Source: Embleya sp045207655 (GTDB lineage Bacteria; Actinomycetota; Actinomycetes; Streptomycetales; Streptomycetaceae). Taken from it: 64,000 nucleotides of DNA. The notes below the pieces were generated by a model that had not been told where the DNA came from, searched no databases, and saw only the letters and a program-made list of their open reading frames with translations. The DNA lies in contig NZ_CP108784.1 of assembly GCF_045207655.1 (NCBI RefSeq), positions 7,502,001-7,566,000 on the forward strand. The letters run 5' to 3'. This document shows positions 15,642 through 25,053 of this stretch, in pieces. The translations under genes and the position numbers were made by a program. Within the stretch, counting starts at the first letter, position 1, and each line of letters starts with the position of its first letter.

Positions 15642-16865
15642 CTAGTTGGCCGCGGTGAAGACCAGGGCCGCGTTGTGGCCGCCGAAGCCGAAGGCGTTGG
15701 CGACGGCCACGTTCAGCGGGCCCACCCGGGGCTCCTTGGCGACCACGTCGAGGTCGATGTCGGGATCCTGGGAGTCGAGGTTGATGGTGGCCGGGACGAC
15801 CCCGTCGCGCAGCGACGCCACCGCGGCGACCGCGGCGATCGCGCCGGCCCCGCCGCACAGGTGGCCGAGCATCGACTTGATCGCGGTGACCGCCGCGTGC
15901 GTACCGATCGCCTCGGTGATCGAGGCGGCCTCCAGCGCGTCGCCGCCCGGCGTCGAGGTGGCGTGCGCCTGGATGTGGTCCACGTCCGCGCCGGTGACGC
16001 CCGCCTCGGCCATCGCCATCCGCAACGCGCGGACCTGGCCCGGACCGTACCCGGCGGTGATGTGGTTGGCGTCCGAGGTGACCCCCGCGCCGGCCAGGTA
16101 GGCGTGCACGAACGCGCCGCGCGCCGCCGCGAAGTCGGCCCGCTCCAGGACCACCAGCGCGGCGCCCTCGCTCATCACGAACCCGTTCCGCCCGGCGTCG
16201 AACGGACGCGACGCGGCGGCGGGGTCGCCCTCGTAGGTGGACAGCGCGCGGGCCTGCGCGAAGCCCGCGATCGGCAGCGCGCCTATCGTCGCCTCGGCGC
16301 CGCCGGCGACCACCACGTCGGCGCGACCGAGCCGGATCAGGTCCAAGCCGTACGCGATCGCCTCCGAGCCCGACGCGCACGCGCTGACCGGGGTGTACGC
16401 GCCCGCCCGGGCACCCAGCTCCATGCTGACCTGCGCGGCCGGCCCGTTGGGCATCAACATCGGCACGGTGTGCGGGGATACCCGGCGCACGCCGGACGCG
16501 GCCAGCACGTCGTGCTGCGCGAGCATCGTCATCGCACCGCCCATGCCGGTGCCCACCACCACGGCGAACCGTTCCGGCTCGACCGTCGGCGCGCCCGCGT
16601 CCGCCCACGCCTCGCGTGCCGCCACGAGCGCGGCCTGCTGACATCGGTCCAGGCGCCGGGCACGGACCCGGTCGAGCACCGTCTCGGGGCAGACCCGCAT
16701 CCGTCCGGCGATCCGCACCGGCAGGTCGGCCGCCCACGGATCGGCCAGGGTGTCGATTCCCGACTCGCCCGCGAGGAGAGCCGCCCACGTGGACGGCACG
16801 TCCCCGCCCAAAGGCGTGGTCGCACCCATCCCGGTGACCACCACATCGGTCTTGCCGAGCGTCAT
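15642..16865 (-). CDS. Beta-ketoacyl-ACP synthase (KAS II/FabF-like)
   Basis: The 407-residue thiolase-fold condensing enzyme has a full Cys-His-His triad: Cys163 in VSACASGSEAI, His301 in HIQAHATSTPGGD, and His335 in KSMLGHLCGGAG. It elongates acyl chains on ACP, in fatty acid or specialised metabolism. Length and motifs match FabF. The ATG at 16865 (MTLGKTDVVVTGMG) is preferred over an ATG at 16904. It stands alone with no ACP or ketoreductase beside it, so it may be a spare or pathway-specific paralogue. Confidence 0.87.
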   Translation of the reverse strand: MTLGKTDVVVTGMGATTPLGGDVPSTWAALLAGESGIDTLADPWAADLPVRIAGRMRVCPETVLDRVRARRLDRCQQAALVAAREAWADAGAPTVEPERFAVVVGTGMGGAMTMLAQHDVLAASGVRRVSPHTVPMLMPNGPAAQVSMELGARAGAYTPVSACASGSEAIAYGLDLIRLGRADVVVAGGAEATIGALPIAGFAQARALSTYEGDPAAASRPFDAGRNGFVMSEGAALVVLERADFAAARGAFVHAYLAGAGVTSDANHITAGYGPGQVRALRMAMAEAGVTGADVDHIQAHATSTPGGDALEAASITEAIGTHAAVTAIKSMLGHLCGGAGAIAAVAAVASLRDGVVPATINLDSQDPDIDLDVVAKEPRVGPLNVAVANAFGFGGHNAALVFTAAN

Positions 16866-17045
16866 AGAACGCACCCCAGCTCTGTCGAAGCATTGTGGAA
16901 ACACGACACGGGCGACCCACTCGCGCTCGCGTGCGGGTCACTTGATCCGCAACGCTGTCAGGGAAAGGCCGGTCCGGGGGTATCGACACCGATAAAGAGG
17001 ACGTCCTATTACTTGTGGAGACCCGACAACCGACCGGTAACCGGC

Positions 17046-17696
17046 TCAGCCCCGCAAATACGCCAGAACGGCCAATACCCGTCGATGATCGTCGGCCGCC
17101 GGCGGCAGATTCAGCTTGGTCAGGATGCTCGCGATGTGCTTGGACACCGCCGCCTCGCTGACCACCAGGGCCCGGGCCACCGCCGCGTTGGAGCGTCCTT
17201 CGGCCATCAGCGCCAGCACCTCGCGCTCGCGCGGCGTCACCTTGGCGAGCGGATCGCGCCGCCGGGCCAACAGTTGGCGGATCACCTCGGGATCGACCAC
17301 CATGCCGCCGTCGGCGACCCGATCGAGGGCGGCCATGAATTCGGTCACATCGCCGATGCGATCCTTGAGCAGATAGCCCGTACCCACCCCGTCGCGCGCG
17401 TCGAGGAGCTCGTCGGCGAACGTTTGTTCGACGTACTGGCTCAGCACCAGCACCGCCAGGTCCGGCCGCAACCGCTGGAGCTCGCGGATCGCCCGCAGGC
17501 CCTCGTCGGTGAAGTCCGGCGGCATCCGGACATCGGCGATCACCACGTCCGGCGCGTGCGCGCGCACCGCCGCCACCAGCGAGGGGCCATCGCCCACCGC
17601 CGCCGGCACCTGGTGCCCGAACCGCTCCAACAGGCCCACCAGGCCCTCGCGCAGCAATACCGCGTCCTCCGCGATCACCACTCGCAAACGCCGCAC
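17046..17696 (-). CDS. LuxR/NarL-family response regulator
   Basis: The 216-residue protein has a receiver domain (IAEDAVLLREGL, phospho-acceptor Asp55 in VVIADVRMPP, Lys in YLLKDRIGD). A LuxR-type helix-turn-helix follows: TPREREVLALMAEGRSNAAV, then ALVVSEAAVSKHIASIL. The GTG start at 17696 overlaps the end of the upstream histidine kinase by 22 bases, so the pair is co-translated. It probably controls the divergent ABC exporter at 18972-22273. Confidence 0.92.
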   Translation of the reverse strand: MRRLRVVIAEDAVLLREGLVGLLERFGHQVPAAVGDGPSLVAAVRAHAPDVVIADVRMPPDFTDEGLRAIRELQRLRPDLAVLVLSQYVEQTFADELLDARDGVGTGYLLKDRIGDVTEFMAALDRVADGGMVVDPEVIRQLLARRRDPLAKVTPREREVLALMAEGRSNAAVARALVVSEAAVSKHIASILTKLNLPPAADDHRRVLAVLAYLRG

Positions 17697-18862
17697 GGTA
17701 TCTCCACTCGCACCAGGGTCGGCCCGCCGATCGGACTCGACAACAACATCCGACCATCCACCGCCGCGACCCGGTCGGCCAGCCCCGTCAGACCCGAACC
17801 CGCGGCCGGGTCCGCGCCGCCGCGCCCGTCGTCCGCGACCTCCAGGACCAGCACCTCGTCCTGGATCCGCCCGTGCACCCGGCAGCGCTCGGCGCCGCTG
17901 TGCCGGGCCGCGTTCGCGAGCGCCTCGCACACCGCGAAGTACGCGGCCACCTCCACCGAGGCGGGCAGCCGCGTCACCTGTACGTCGGTGTCCACCGGCA
18001 CCGGCGAGCGCCCCGCGACATCGCGGATCGCGGCGGGCAACCCGCGCTCGGTCAGCACCTGCGGATGCACGCCCCGGATCAACTCGCGCAACTCCGCCAG
18101 CGCCTCGCGGGCCATGGTGTGCGCCTCGGCCACCTCCCGGGCCGCCCGCGAGTCGGGCGGCAGGTCCAACGCGGCCAGCCCGAGCTTCATCGTCAACGCC
18201 ACCAGGCGCTGCTGCGCGCCGTCGTGCAGGTCCCGTTCGATCCGCCGCTGCTCGGCCTCGAACGCGTCCACCAGGCGGGCCCGGGAGCGGCGTACCTCGG
18301 TCAACTCGGCGTCCCGCGAGCCCAGTACCGCGATCGCCACCGCCGAGCGCGCCCCCGCCCACGCCGCGATCGGATACGCCGCGACCGGCAGCAGCACCAG
18401 CCCCGCGAGTACCCCGCCCACCGACGCCCAGGGCGTCGCGGAGGGCTGCCACGGCGCGCTGAGCAGCACACCGGGAATCCCCACCGCGACGAACAACACC
18501 GCCAGATCCACCCACCCCAGGGTGAGCACCGACAACGCCCCCCACCCCAGCTCGCGCCACCCGGCCGGCTCCCGCAACGAGGACCGGGCAGGCCGGGCGT
18601 CCGGCGCCACCAGGCGCAACCGGCGCCGCTCGAACGGCCCCGCCAGCGCGACCAGCACCGTGAGCACCAGACCCGCGCAGACCACCGCCGCGACCGGCCC
18701 GATCCGATCCCAGGAAGCGGCGATCCCACCCGCCGCGACGCCGCCCGCGACCCCGGGCACCCCGCCCGCCAGCAGGTACCCGATCGAACGCCACGGCCAG
18801 GCCGAGGACAGGAAGCCCACGGGGCGCGCGGTCAGCGCCTCCAACACAGTGCGAGGAATCAC
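17675..18862 (-). CDS. Sensor histidine kinase (HisKA_3 type)
   Basis: The 395-residue kinase has four to six membrane helices in residues 1-190. The phospho-acceptor His is in EQRRIERDLHDGAQQRLVAL, followed by a helical dimerisation region. The ATPase domain contains CEALANAARHSGA (N box) and VADDGRGGADPAAGSGLTGL (G boxes). It has no large extracellular sensor, typical of intramembrane-sensing kinases paired with ABC exporters. The GTG at 18862 starts the recognisable protein (VIPRTVLEAL). The cognate response regulator overlaps its end. Confidence 0.9.
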   Translation of the reverse strand: MIPRTVLEALTARPVGFLSSAWPWRSIGYLLAGGVPGVAGGVAAGGIAASWDRIGPVAAVVCAGLVLTVLVALAGPFERRRLRLVAPDARPARSSLREPAGWRELGWGALSVLTLGWVDLAVLFVAVGIPGVLLSAPWQPSATPWASVGGVLAGLVLLPVAAYPIAAWAGARSAVAIAVLGSRDAELTEVRRSRARLVDAFEAEQRRIERDLHDGAQQRLVALTMKLGLAALDLPPDSRAAREVAEAHTMAREALAELRELIRGVHPQVLTERGLPAAIRDVAGRSPVPVDTDVQVTRLPASVEVAAYFAVCEALANAARHSGAERCRVHGRIQDEVLVLEVADDGRGGADPAAGSGLTGLADRVAAVDGRMLLSSPIGGPTLVRVEIPCGVCEW

Positions 18863-18971
18863 CGCTCGACCGTAGCCGGCCCCCGGGCCGCTGTCGGTAG
18901 TGCCAGGTGGAGTGTTCGAACCAGTGCCCGCACCAATGCGCCGACCCCACCCGGCGCCTTGACTCGACGTC

Positions 18972-19838
18972 GTGACGAACCGACCCGGCGCCGTGCCGCG
19001 CCACATTCCAGACCCCGCCGCACAGCCCGCCGGCGCCCTGCCGGGCGACCGCCCGGATCCCGCCGATCGCACGCCCACCGAACGCCCGTCCCCGGCGCGC
19101 GCGGACGCCGTCGTGGTGCGGCTTCGCGACGTCACCCGGGTGTTCCACACCGGCGGACACCCGGTCACCGCGCTCGACGCGATCGACCTGGACATCGCCG
19201 CGGGCACGATGACCGCCGTGATGGGCGCCTCCGGTTCCGGCAAGTCCACCCTGCTGCACTGCGCCTCGGGCCTGGACCGGCCCACCTCCGGCCTGGTCAC
19301 CATCGCCGGCACGATCACCCGCGACCTGGACGAGCGCGCGCTGGCCCACCTGCGCCGCGAGCACATCGGCTTCGTCTTCCAAGCGCTGAACCTGGTCTCC
19401 GCGCTCACCGCCGAGCAGAACGTCGCGCTTCCGCTGCGACTGGCCGGGCGCCGGGCCGACCCGGACGCGGTGGCCCGCGCGCTGGCCGCGGTGGGGCTGG
19501 CCGATCGGGCCCGCCACCGGCCCGACCGACTCTCCGGTGGTCAGCAGCAGCGCGTGGCGATCGCCCGCGCCCTGATCACCAGGCCCGCGGTCCTGTTCGC
19601 GGACGAACCCACCGGGGCGCTGGACAGCACCGCGTCGCGCACCGTACTGGGCCTGCTGCGCTCGCTGGTCGACGAGCACGGGCACAGCGTGGTCATGGTC
19701 ACCCACGACCCGGCCGCCGCGTCCTGGGCGGACCGGGTCGTGCTCCTCGCCGACGGTCGAGTGGTCGACGAACTCGCGCGGCGCACCGACCCGGAGACGA
19801 TCGCCGCCCGCGCGGCCGCGGCGGAGGCGCGGGCGTGA
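18972..19838 (+). CDS. ABC transporter ATP-binding protein (MacB/LolD-like)
   Basis: The 288-residue nucleotide-binding subunit has Walker A GASGSGKST (85-93), Q-loop in GFVFQALNLVSAL, signature LSGGQQQR, Walker B VLFADEPTGALD and H-loop VMVTHDP. The first ~45 residues are a Pro/Ala-rich extension, so a later start cannot be excluded. Its stop overlaps the permease start (GTGA). The two-component genes are divergent. This layout is typical of peptide-antibiotic sensing or resistance exporters. Confidence 0.92.
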   Translation: MTNRPGAVPRHIPDPAAQPAGALPGDRPDPADRTPTERPSPARADAVVVRLRDVTRVFHTGGHPVTALDAIDLDIAAGTMTAVMGASGSGKSTLLHCASGLDRPTSGLVTIAGTITRDLDERALAHLRREHIGFVFQALNLVSALTAEQNVALPLRLAGRRADPDAVARALAAVGLADRARHRPDRLSGGQQQRVAIARALITRPAVLFADEPTGALDSTASRTVLGLLRSLVDEHGHSVVMVTHDPAAASWADRVVLLADGRVVDELARRTDPETIAARAAAAEARA

Positions 19839-22273
19839 ACACCCTGGCGACACTGCGCGAACGCGGCACCGCGCTCCTGGGTTCGCTGCTCGCGCTGGTC
19901 CTGGGCATCGCGATCCTCACCGCGAGCGCGTTGATCCAACTCACCGGCGGCACACCCGTGCCCGAGCGCTACGCCGGCACACCCGTGCTCCTGCACAGCG
20001 CGCACGGCACGGACCGCGACGGCGAGTTCGCCGAACCGGTGCCCTGGTCGCCCGAGCGAACCGGGCAACTCGTGCGCGAACTGGCCGCGATCCCGGGAGT
20101 GCGGGAGGTGGTCGCGGATCGGCCCTTCTACGCGCAGGCCGTGTCGGGCGGCCGGCCGGTGGGCGGGCGGGACGGGGACGAGCGCATGGGCCGGGGATGG
20201 TCGAGCACGGCGCTCGCGCCGGCTCCGCTGGTCGCCGGACACGCCCCGCGCCGCGCCGACGAGATCGCCGTGGACGCCGAACTGGGGCCGCGCCCGGGCG
20301 AGTCGATCACGGTACTGACCGCGCGTGGGCCCGCCGCGTACACCGTCAGCGGCACGGTGCGCGGGCCCGGCTACTACGTCACCGACGAGCGGGCCCGAGA
20401 GTTGGCCCCCGGCGTGCGGGTGCTGGGCGTGCGGCTGACCGACGGCGCCGACCCGCGGGCGGTGGCCGCCGCGGCGCGGGCCCTGGCGCGCACCGACGCG
20501 CGCGTGCTCACCGGTGCGGACCGGCGCGACCTGGCGCCGGCCTCGGCCCGCCGCACGTCTTGGATCGGCGCCCAGGTGATCATCACGATGGCCGGGCTCG
20601 CGGGCTTCGTCACGATCCTGGTGGTCGCGGGCACGTTCGCCTTCGGGGTGAACACGCGACGCCGCGAACTCGCCCTGCTGCGGGTCATCGGCGCCGATCC
20701 CGGGCAGGTGCGACGCGCGCTGTACGCCGAGGCGCTCCTGCTGGGCGCGCTCGGTTCGGCCGCCGGCGTGCTGATCGGTGTGCTCGGCGCACCCGCGGCG
20801 ACCGGGATGCTGGTGGACACCGGCTTCGAACCGGCCGGGTTCGCGATCCGGGTCCGGGCCTGGATCCCGGCCGCGGTGTTCGTGGTGGGAGTGGGCACGG
20901 CGCTGGTCGCCGTATGGTCCGCGTCCCGGCGGGCCGCGCGGATCGATCCGCTGGAGGCGCTGCGCGAGGCGGTCGTCGACGAACGGCCGATCGGTAGGGT
21001 CCGCCGGATCGCGGGCATCGCGAGCGTGGCCCTGGGCGGCGGTTGCGCGCTCGCGAGCGCGTTCGCGGCGCCGACCGAGATGATCACCTGGGCCTTGGCC
21101 ACGGCGGTCGCCTCGATCAGCGGCGCGACCCTGCTCGCCCCGGTGTTCGTGGCCCCGCCGGCCCGCGCGCTCACCCGCCCGTTCGCCCGCCGAGTGGGCG
21201 CGGTCGCGCTGCTGGTGCGGGAGAGCGCCTGCGCCGCCGTGGGCCGCACCGCCTCCACCGTCGCGCCGGTGCTGGCCACGATCGCCTTCGTGGTGCTGAT
21301 CACCGGCAACACCCGTACCGGCGCCGAGGCGTTCGCCGACCACGCGAGCGCGACGACGCGGGCGAGCGGCGCGGTGGTCGCGAGTGGTACGCCGGGTCTG
21401 TCCGACGCCGCGGTGGCGGGGGTGACCGGCAGCGCGCTGCTCGCGAGCACCGTGTACGCGGGGCCGGCCCGGCTCGCCGTCGACGCGGCCGGCGTCGACC
21501 CGGACGCCTTCGTCCGCACACACGACCGACTCGACCTCGTCCGGGGCACACTCGCCGACCTGGTCGGACCCGACACCGTCGCGGTGACCGCCTCGACGCT
21601 GGCGGCGCTGGGACAACTCCCGTCCCAAAGCGCGGAGTTCACCTTCGCAGACGGGCGTACGCGGGTGTTGCGGATCGTCGCGGTGCTCGACGACCGCGCG
21701 GACTCGCACGGCGTACTGCTCGCCCGGAACACGCTGCGCGCGCACGACCCGGACGCGCTGACCGAGGTGGTCCACCGCACCGACGGGCCGGCGATCGTGC
21801 GCGGCGACCCCGCGGCGACCGCGCTGGGCGTCCGGGAGATCGGGGTCGCCGCGTACGCGCGGCGGGCCGATGCCGAAGAGGACCGACTGATCGACGTGTT
21901 CACCCTGCTGCTGGTGGCGACGACCGCCGGCTACACCGCTCTGGCCGTCGGCAACACGCTGCTCATGGCCGGCGCCGGCCGGGTCGCCGACTTCCGGGTG
22001 TTGCGCCTGTCCGGGGCGACCCGCCGCCAGGTGTTGTGGACGGTCGCGGGGGAGACCACGTTCGTGGTCGTACTGGGCGTGCTGCTCGGCGGCCTGGTCG
22101 CGGTGCCGTCGCTGCTCGGGATCCGGGCGGGACTCGCGGGCGCGCTCGGTACGCCGGTGCGCCTGGTGGTGCCGTGGGCGCCGGTGACCTGCGCGATCGT
22201 GACCTGCCTGGGGATCGCGCTCGCGGCGAGTGTGCTGCCGGCCCGAAGGGCGATGCGCGGGGTGGCGCCGTGA
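19835..22273 (+). CDS. FtsX-like ABC transporter permease
   Basis: The 812-residue membrane protein has two FtsX modules. Helix 1 is at about 14-35, followed by a long extracytoplasmic domain (~40-235). Three helices follow around residues 245-370 (AQVIITMAGLAGFVTILVVA; RRRELALLRVIGADPGQVRR is the coupling segment). The second half repeats the pattern, with TTAGYTALAVGNTLLMAGAG and VLRLSGATRRQVLWTVAGE, ending VLPARRAMRGVAP. It pairs with the overlapping ATPase gene. Likely export of a cell-wall-active peptide or lipid, by context only. Confidence 0.9.
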   Translation: MNTLATLRERGTALLGSLLALVLGIAILTASALIQLTGGTPVPERYAGTPVLLHSAHGTDRDGEFAEPVPWSPERTGQLVRELAAIPGVREVVADRPFYAQAVSGGRPVGGRDGDERMGRGWSSTALAPAPLVAGHAPRRADEIAVDAELGPRPGESITVLTARGPAAYTVSGTVRGPGYYVTDERARELAPGVRVLGVRLTDGADPRAVAAAARALARTDARVLTGADRRDLAPASARRTSWIGAQVIITMAGLAGFVTILVVAGTFAFGVNTRRRELALLRVIGADPGQVRRALYAEALLLGALGSAAGVLIGVLGAPAATGMLVDTGFEPAGFAIRVRAWIPAAVFVVGVGTALVAVWSASRRAARIDPLEALREAVVDERPIGRVRRIAGIASVALGGGCALASAFAAPTEMITWALATAVASISGATLLAPVFVAPPARALTRPFARRVGAVALLVRESACAAVGRTASTVAPVLATIAFVVLITGNTRTGAEAFADHASATTRASGAVVASGTPGLSDAAVAGVTGSALLASTVYAGPARLAVDAAGVDPDAFVRTHDRLDLVRGTLADLVGPDTVAVTASTLAALGQLPSQSAEFTFADGRTRVLRIVAVLDDRADSHGVLLARNTLRAHDPDALTEVVHRTDGPAIVRGDPAATALGVREIGVAAYARRADAEEDRLIDVFTLLLVATTAGYTALAVGNTLLMAGAGRVADFRVLRLSGATRRQVLWTVAGETTFVVVLGVLLGGLVAVPSLLGIRAGLAGALGTPVRLVVPWAPVTCAIVTCLGIALAASVLPARRAMRGVAP

Positions 22274-22446
22274 GAGCGGGCCGAGCCGGGCCGACGGGGT
22301 GACTTTCGGCGGATTGCGGGACGGCATTATCACCGACTTCGGTGCGGTTGGCCCGGGTTTGCCGAAGATCATCGAAAATCCGGCGAACCGTCGTGACCAT
22401 GGGCATTCGCGACTTCGTCCCCCGACCTCGACCCAGGGAGACCGCC

Positions 22447-23286
22447 ATGGCCTGGTACCCCGGAGCCACCAAGCGCGAGCTGGAGCCGGAATCCGACGCG
22501 CAACCCGCCATCCGTCCCACCCAGTTCATCCTGCACTCGATCGCCGCGCCGTGGTCGGGGGAGCGCATGTACGAGTACTGGCGCGACTCGACCAACCTCG
22601 AATCGCACTTCGGCTGCGCCTACGACGGCGGTCTGTGGCAGTACATCGGCACCGAGACCCGCGCGGACGCCAACGCGTCGGCGAACCGCCGATCCGACGG
22701 CACCGGCGCGGTCAGCGTGGAGACCGCGAGCAACCTGGAGCACACCGACCCGTGGACCGACGCCCAGGTGGACAGCCTGATCCGGCTGGGCGTGTGGCTG
22801 CACGAGCGGCACGACCTGCCGCTGCGGATCTGCCGCACCTGGGACGATCCGGGCTACGGGTATCACCGACTGTTCGCCAAGTGGTCGATCAGCGGCACCG
22901 CGTGCCCCGGCGACGCACGCGTGCGGCAGTTCCACGACCGGGTCTTCCCCGGCATCGTGGCCGGAACGGGCGGAACCCCCGTCCCCGACATCCCCGCCCC
23001 GCGACCGGCCGTCGACCTGGCCGAACTGGTCGCCGCGGCACGGTCCGACCCGAGCCGCGAGGGCACCCCGGTCACCTACGTGGGTACCCGGATGGTCGAG
23101 AACGCCCTGGTCGCGGAGGGGCTGCTCGCGCGGAACCTGGCCGATGGGCACTACGGGACGGCGACCCTGCGGGCCTACGCGGAGTGGCAGCGCCGGCTCG
23201 GCTACAACGGGTCGGACGCCGACGGGATTCCGGGGCGGCGATCATTGACGCGGCTGGGGGCGAAGTACGGCTTCACGGTCGCGTGA
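22447..23286 (+). CDS. N-acetylmuramoyl-L-alanine amidase with a C-terminal peptidoglycan-binding-like domain
   Basis: The 279-residue protein has an Amidase_2/PGRP-like domain at about 20-165. The conserved His of TQFILHSIAAPW and a Gly/Trp-rich loop (FGCAYDGGLWQYIG) come early; the late His/Cys segment is GTACPGD. After a Pro linker (~175-190), the C-terminal 80 residues (MVENALVAEGLLARNLADGH, YAEWQRRLGYNGSDADGIPG) resemble a peptidoglycan-binding module. No signal peptide is evident, as in phage endolysins and their relatives. CCAGGGAGACC precedes the ATG at 22447; the frame is open upstream to 22342. Confidence 0.78.
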   Translation: MAWYPGATKRELEPESDAQPAIRPTQFILHSIAAPWSGERMYEYWRDSTNLESHFGCAYDGGLWQYIGTETRADANASANRRSDGTGAVSVETASNLEHTDPWTDAQVDSLIRLGVWLHERHDLPLRICRTWDDPGYGYHRLFAKWSISGTACPGDARVRQFHDRVFPGIVAGTGGTPVPDIPAPRPAVDLAELVAAARSDPSREGTPVTYVGTRMVENALVAEGLLARNLADGHYGTATLRAYAEWQRRLGYNGSDADGIPGRRSLTRLGAKYGFTVA

Positions 23287-23296
23287 GGTGCCCGTC

Positions 23297-23326
23297 GGGC
23301 CCGGGTGCCGCGGGGCACCGGGGCCC
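23297..23326. terminator. Hairpin between convergent genes
   Basis: GGGCCCGGGTGCC (23297-23309) pairs with GGCACCGGGGCCC (23314-23326) with one mismatch and a 4-base loop. It lies between the amidase stop and the end of the small minus-strand membrane protein. Confidence 0.7.
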
Positions 23327-23345
23327 GGGGGTGCGGATTCGGGCT

Positions 23346-23519
23346 TCACTCGTCCCGGTCGGTGGCCACCAGCAGGCCGGTGACGATCGCCATCAGTGAC
23401 CAGACCAGCCACATCCAGGCGACCGCTTCGTAGAGGGCGCTGTACAAACCCAGGATGGTCAGCAGCACGAGTGTGCAGACCACCATGCCCCGACTTTGTG
23501 GACCGTACGTACGGATCAT
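23346..23519 (-). CDS. Small two-helix membrane protein
   Basis: The 57-residue protein is almost all membrane: VVCTLVLLTILGLYSALYEA and VAWMWLVWSLMAIVTGLLVA, with a charged tail TDRDE. GGAGG sits six bases before the ATG at 23519, which supports translation. Function is unknown. Similar short proteins are common in streptomycetes. Confidence 0.65.
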   Translation of the reverse strand: MIRTYGPQSRGMVVCTLVLLTILGLYSALYEAVAWMWLVWSLMAIVTGLLVATDRDE

Positions 23520-23655
23520 CGTCGCCTCCACCCTCGGAGCCCGGGAACGAACCGGTGCTTGGCACGGTAGCGCAGCAGGTCACGGCACGGACAGAGAACG
23601 GCCGTCGGCAACCGCGCGTCGCGTCGGATCGGCGCGCGGTGGCCGGTCGGCCGCG

Positions 23656-24048
23656 CTACAACACCAGCAGGTCGAAGAGCCGGTCCAGGTCCGCCGCCGG
23701 ATTCGCGGTCAGGCCGCCGTGTACCGGACCGGGCTGGACGATCGTGCTGCGCGGGGCGGTCAGCCAGCGGAACCGCCGACCCACCGGCTCGGCCCCCGGA
23801 GCGCCGGCCGCCTCGCTGCCCGCGCACACCAGCTCCCACGCGGCGAGCACCGCGCGCGCCTGGGTCACGTCGGCGTCCGGGTCCAGGGCGCACAACCTGG
23901 ACTGCTCCACATGGGTGCGCGCGCCCAGGAAGCCGAACGCCTGGCTGTACAGCGCGACCCCGACGTTCAGACACTCCCCGCGCTCCACGCGCGGCACCAG
24001 GCGGATGATCGAGTACTCGAAGAACTGCCGCTGCGCGTTCATCGTCAT
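23656..24048 (-). CDS. DUF3037 family protein
   Basis: The 130-residue protein has the family core: QRQFFEYSIIRLVPRVERGE, then CLNVGVALYSQAFGFLGART. It continues to FRWLTAPRSTIVQPGPVH and ends DLDRLFDLLVL. Its start overlaps the stop of the upstream HipA-like gene (ATGA), and the DUF3037/HipA-like pairing is recurrent in actinobacteria. The molecular role is unknown; a toxin-antitoxin-like or kinase-partner role is only a guess. Confidence 0.85.
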   Translation of the reverse strand: MTMNAQRQFFEYSIIRLVPRVERGECLNVGVALYSQAFGFLGARTHVEQSRLCALDPDADVTQARAVLAAWELVCAGSEAAGAPGAEPVGRRFRWLTAPRSTIVQPGPVHGGLTANPAADLDRLFDLLVL

Positions 24049-24881
24049 CACTTGAGCCAATCCGGGCGGTTCGACGACTGCGCCGCGCCCTGCCGCGCGA
24101 CCACGTCCGGCGCGATCTCCGGCAGCCACGCGCGCGGACCGGCGGCCCGGGCGAGCAGGTGCCCGATGTACGCCTCACGCAGCGCGTCGGGGCTGTCCAG
24201 GCCCAGCGCGCGCTCGGCGTCACCGGGATCCAGCCACTCGTCCGGGACCAGGGCCAACACCTCGGTGAGCAACTCGCGGGTGATCCGAGGAGCCAGCTCG
24301 GCGTCCGCCTTGACCAGGCCCGGACCGCCGAGGGCGGCCAGCACGTGGTCGGCGGCGTCGAACGGACGCGTCGCGGCCGCCTTGGCGGCCTGCCACGCGT
24401 GGTGGAACCACAACGCGGCGCCGTGGTCGATCAGCCACAACCGGCCGTGCCACACGAGCAGGTTCGGATTGCGCCAGGAACGGTCCACGTTCGAGGTCAA
24501 CGCGTCCAGCCACAACACCCGCGCGGCCAGCTCGGCGTCCGGCTCCCAGGTGGCCGGGGTGAAGTCGGCCGAGCCCGGCAGGAAGTCCATCCCCAGGTTC
24601 AGCCCGGCACTCGCCTGGACCAGCTCCTGGACCTCCTGGTCCGGCTCGCCGCGCACGATCACCGGGTCCACCTCGACCCGCACCAGGGCCGGCACCGGCA
24701 GCCCGAGCCGGCGGGCGAGCTCGCCCACCACGACCTCGGCGACCAGCACCTTGACGCCCTGTCCGGCGCTGCGAAACTTCACGACGTAGGTGCCCAGATC
24801 GTCGGCCTCGACGAGGCCGGGCAGCGAACCGCCCTCACGCATCGGCGTGACGTAACGAATGGCATGGACCAGGGGAAGCAT
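24048..24881 (-). CDS. HipA-like kinase-fold protein paired with DUF3037
   Basis: The 277-residue protein resembles the catalytic part of HipA: YVVKFRSAGQGVKVLVAEVV (nucleotide-binding Lys), LWLDALTSNVDRSWRNPNLL (D-x-x-x-x-N-x-D catalytic loop) and GRLWLIDHGAALWF (metal-binding D in place of DFG). The classic HipA N-terminal subdomain is missing, so it is not a standard persistence toxin. The ATG at 24881 fits the family better than one at 24911. Its stop overlaps the DUF3037 start. Confidence 0.8.
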   Translation of the reverse strand: MLPLVHAIRYVTPMREGGSLPGLVEADDLGTYVVKFRSAGQGVKVLVAEVVVGELARRLGLPVPALVRVEVDPVIVRGEPDQEVQELVQASAGLNLGMDFLPGSADFTPATWEPDAELAARVLWLDALTSNVDRSWRNPNLLVWHGRLWLIDHGAALWFHHAWQAAKAAATRPFDAADHVLAALGGPGLVKADAELAPRITRELLTEVLALVPDEWLDPGDAERALGLDSPDALREAYIGHLLARAAGPRAWLPEIAPDVVARQGAAQSSNRPDWLK

Positions 24882-24950
24882 TCCCGAACAATGCCACGCG
24901 CCGGCCGGCAAAAAACACTGGCCCTATTTGGGCGACTTCGTCGCCGGCTC

Positions 24951-25009
24951 GCGAGGCGCCGCTTTTTCTTTCCCCCGCTTCGCTCCTCCAAGAAAAAGCG
25001 GCGCCTCGC
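24951..25009. terminator. Very strong bidirectional hairpin, 20-bp perfect arms
   Basis: The arms 24951-24970 and 24990-25009 are perfect reverse complements with a 19-base loop. The stem is GC-rich at its base (GCGAGGCGCCGC) and ends in a TTTTT/AAAAA run at the loop side. It lies upstream of the HipA-like gene and could block transcription entering from either side. Confidence 0.75.
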
Positions 25010-25012
25010 TCG

Positions 25013-25053
25013 GGGCTTCGTGTCCCTGCGCTTCGCTCCGGGCCACGAAGCCC
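25013..25053. repeat. Second hairpin of the 24.9-25.1 kb cluster
   Basis: GGGCTTCGTG (25013-25022) pairs perfectly with CACGAAGCCC (25044-25053). It follows four bases after the 20-bp hairpin. Further short palindromic words (GCGGCTCCGCCGC, CGCGCTTCGCGCG) continue to about 25094. The stretch has no coding capacity I can support. Confidence 0.65.

Noticed and set aside
17873..19834. Plus-strand reading frame opposite the histidine kinase, continuous with the permease frame
   Set aside because: The permease itself starts at GTG 19835. The upstream 650 codons are Arg/Pro/His-rich noise antisense to the kinase and out of frame with the ATPase gene.
24951..25009. Ends of an insertion sequence
   Set aside because: The inverted arms enclose only 19 bases, so it is a hairpin and not a mobile element.
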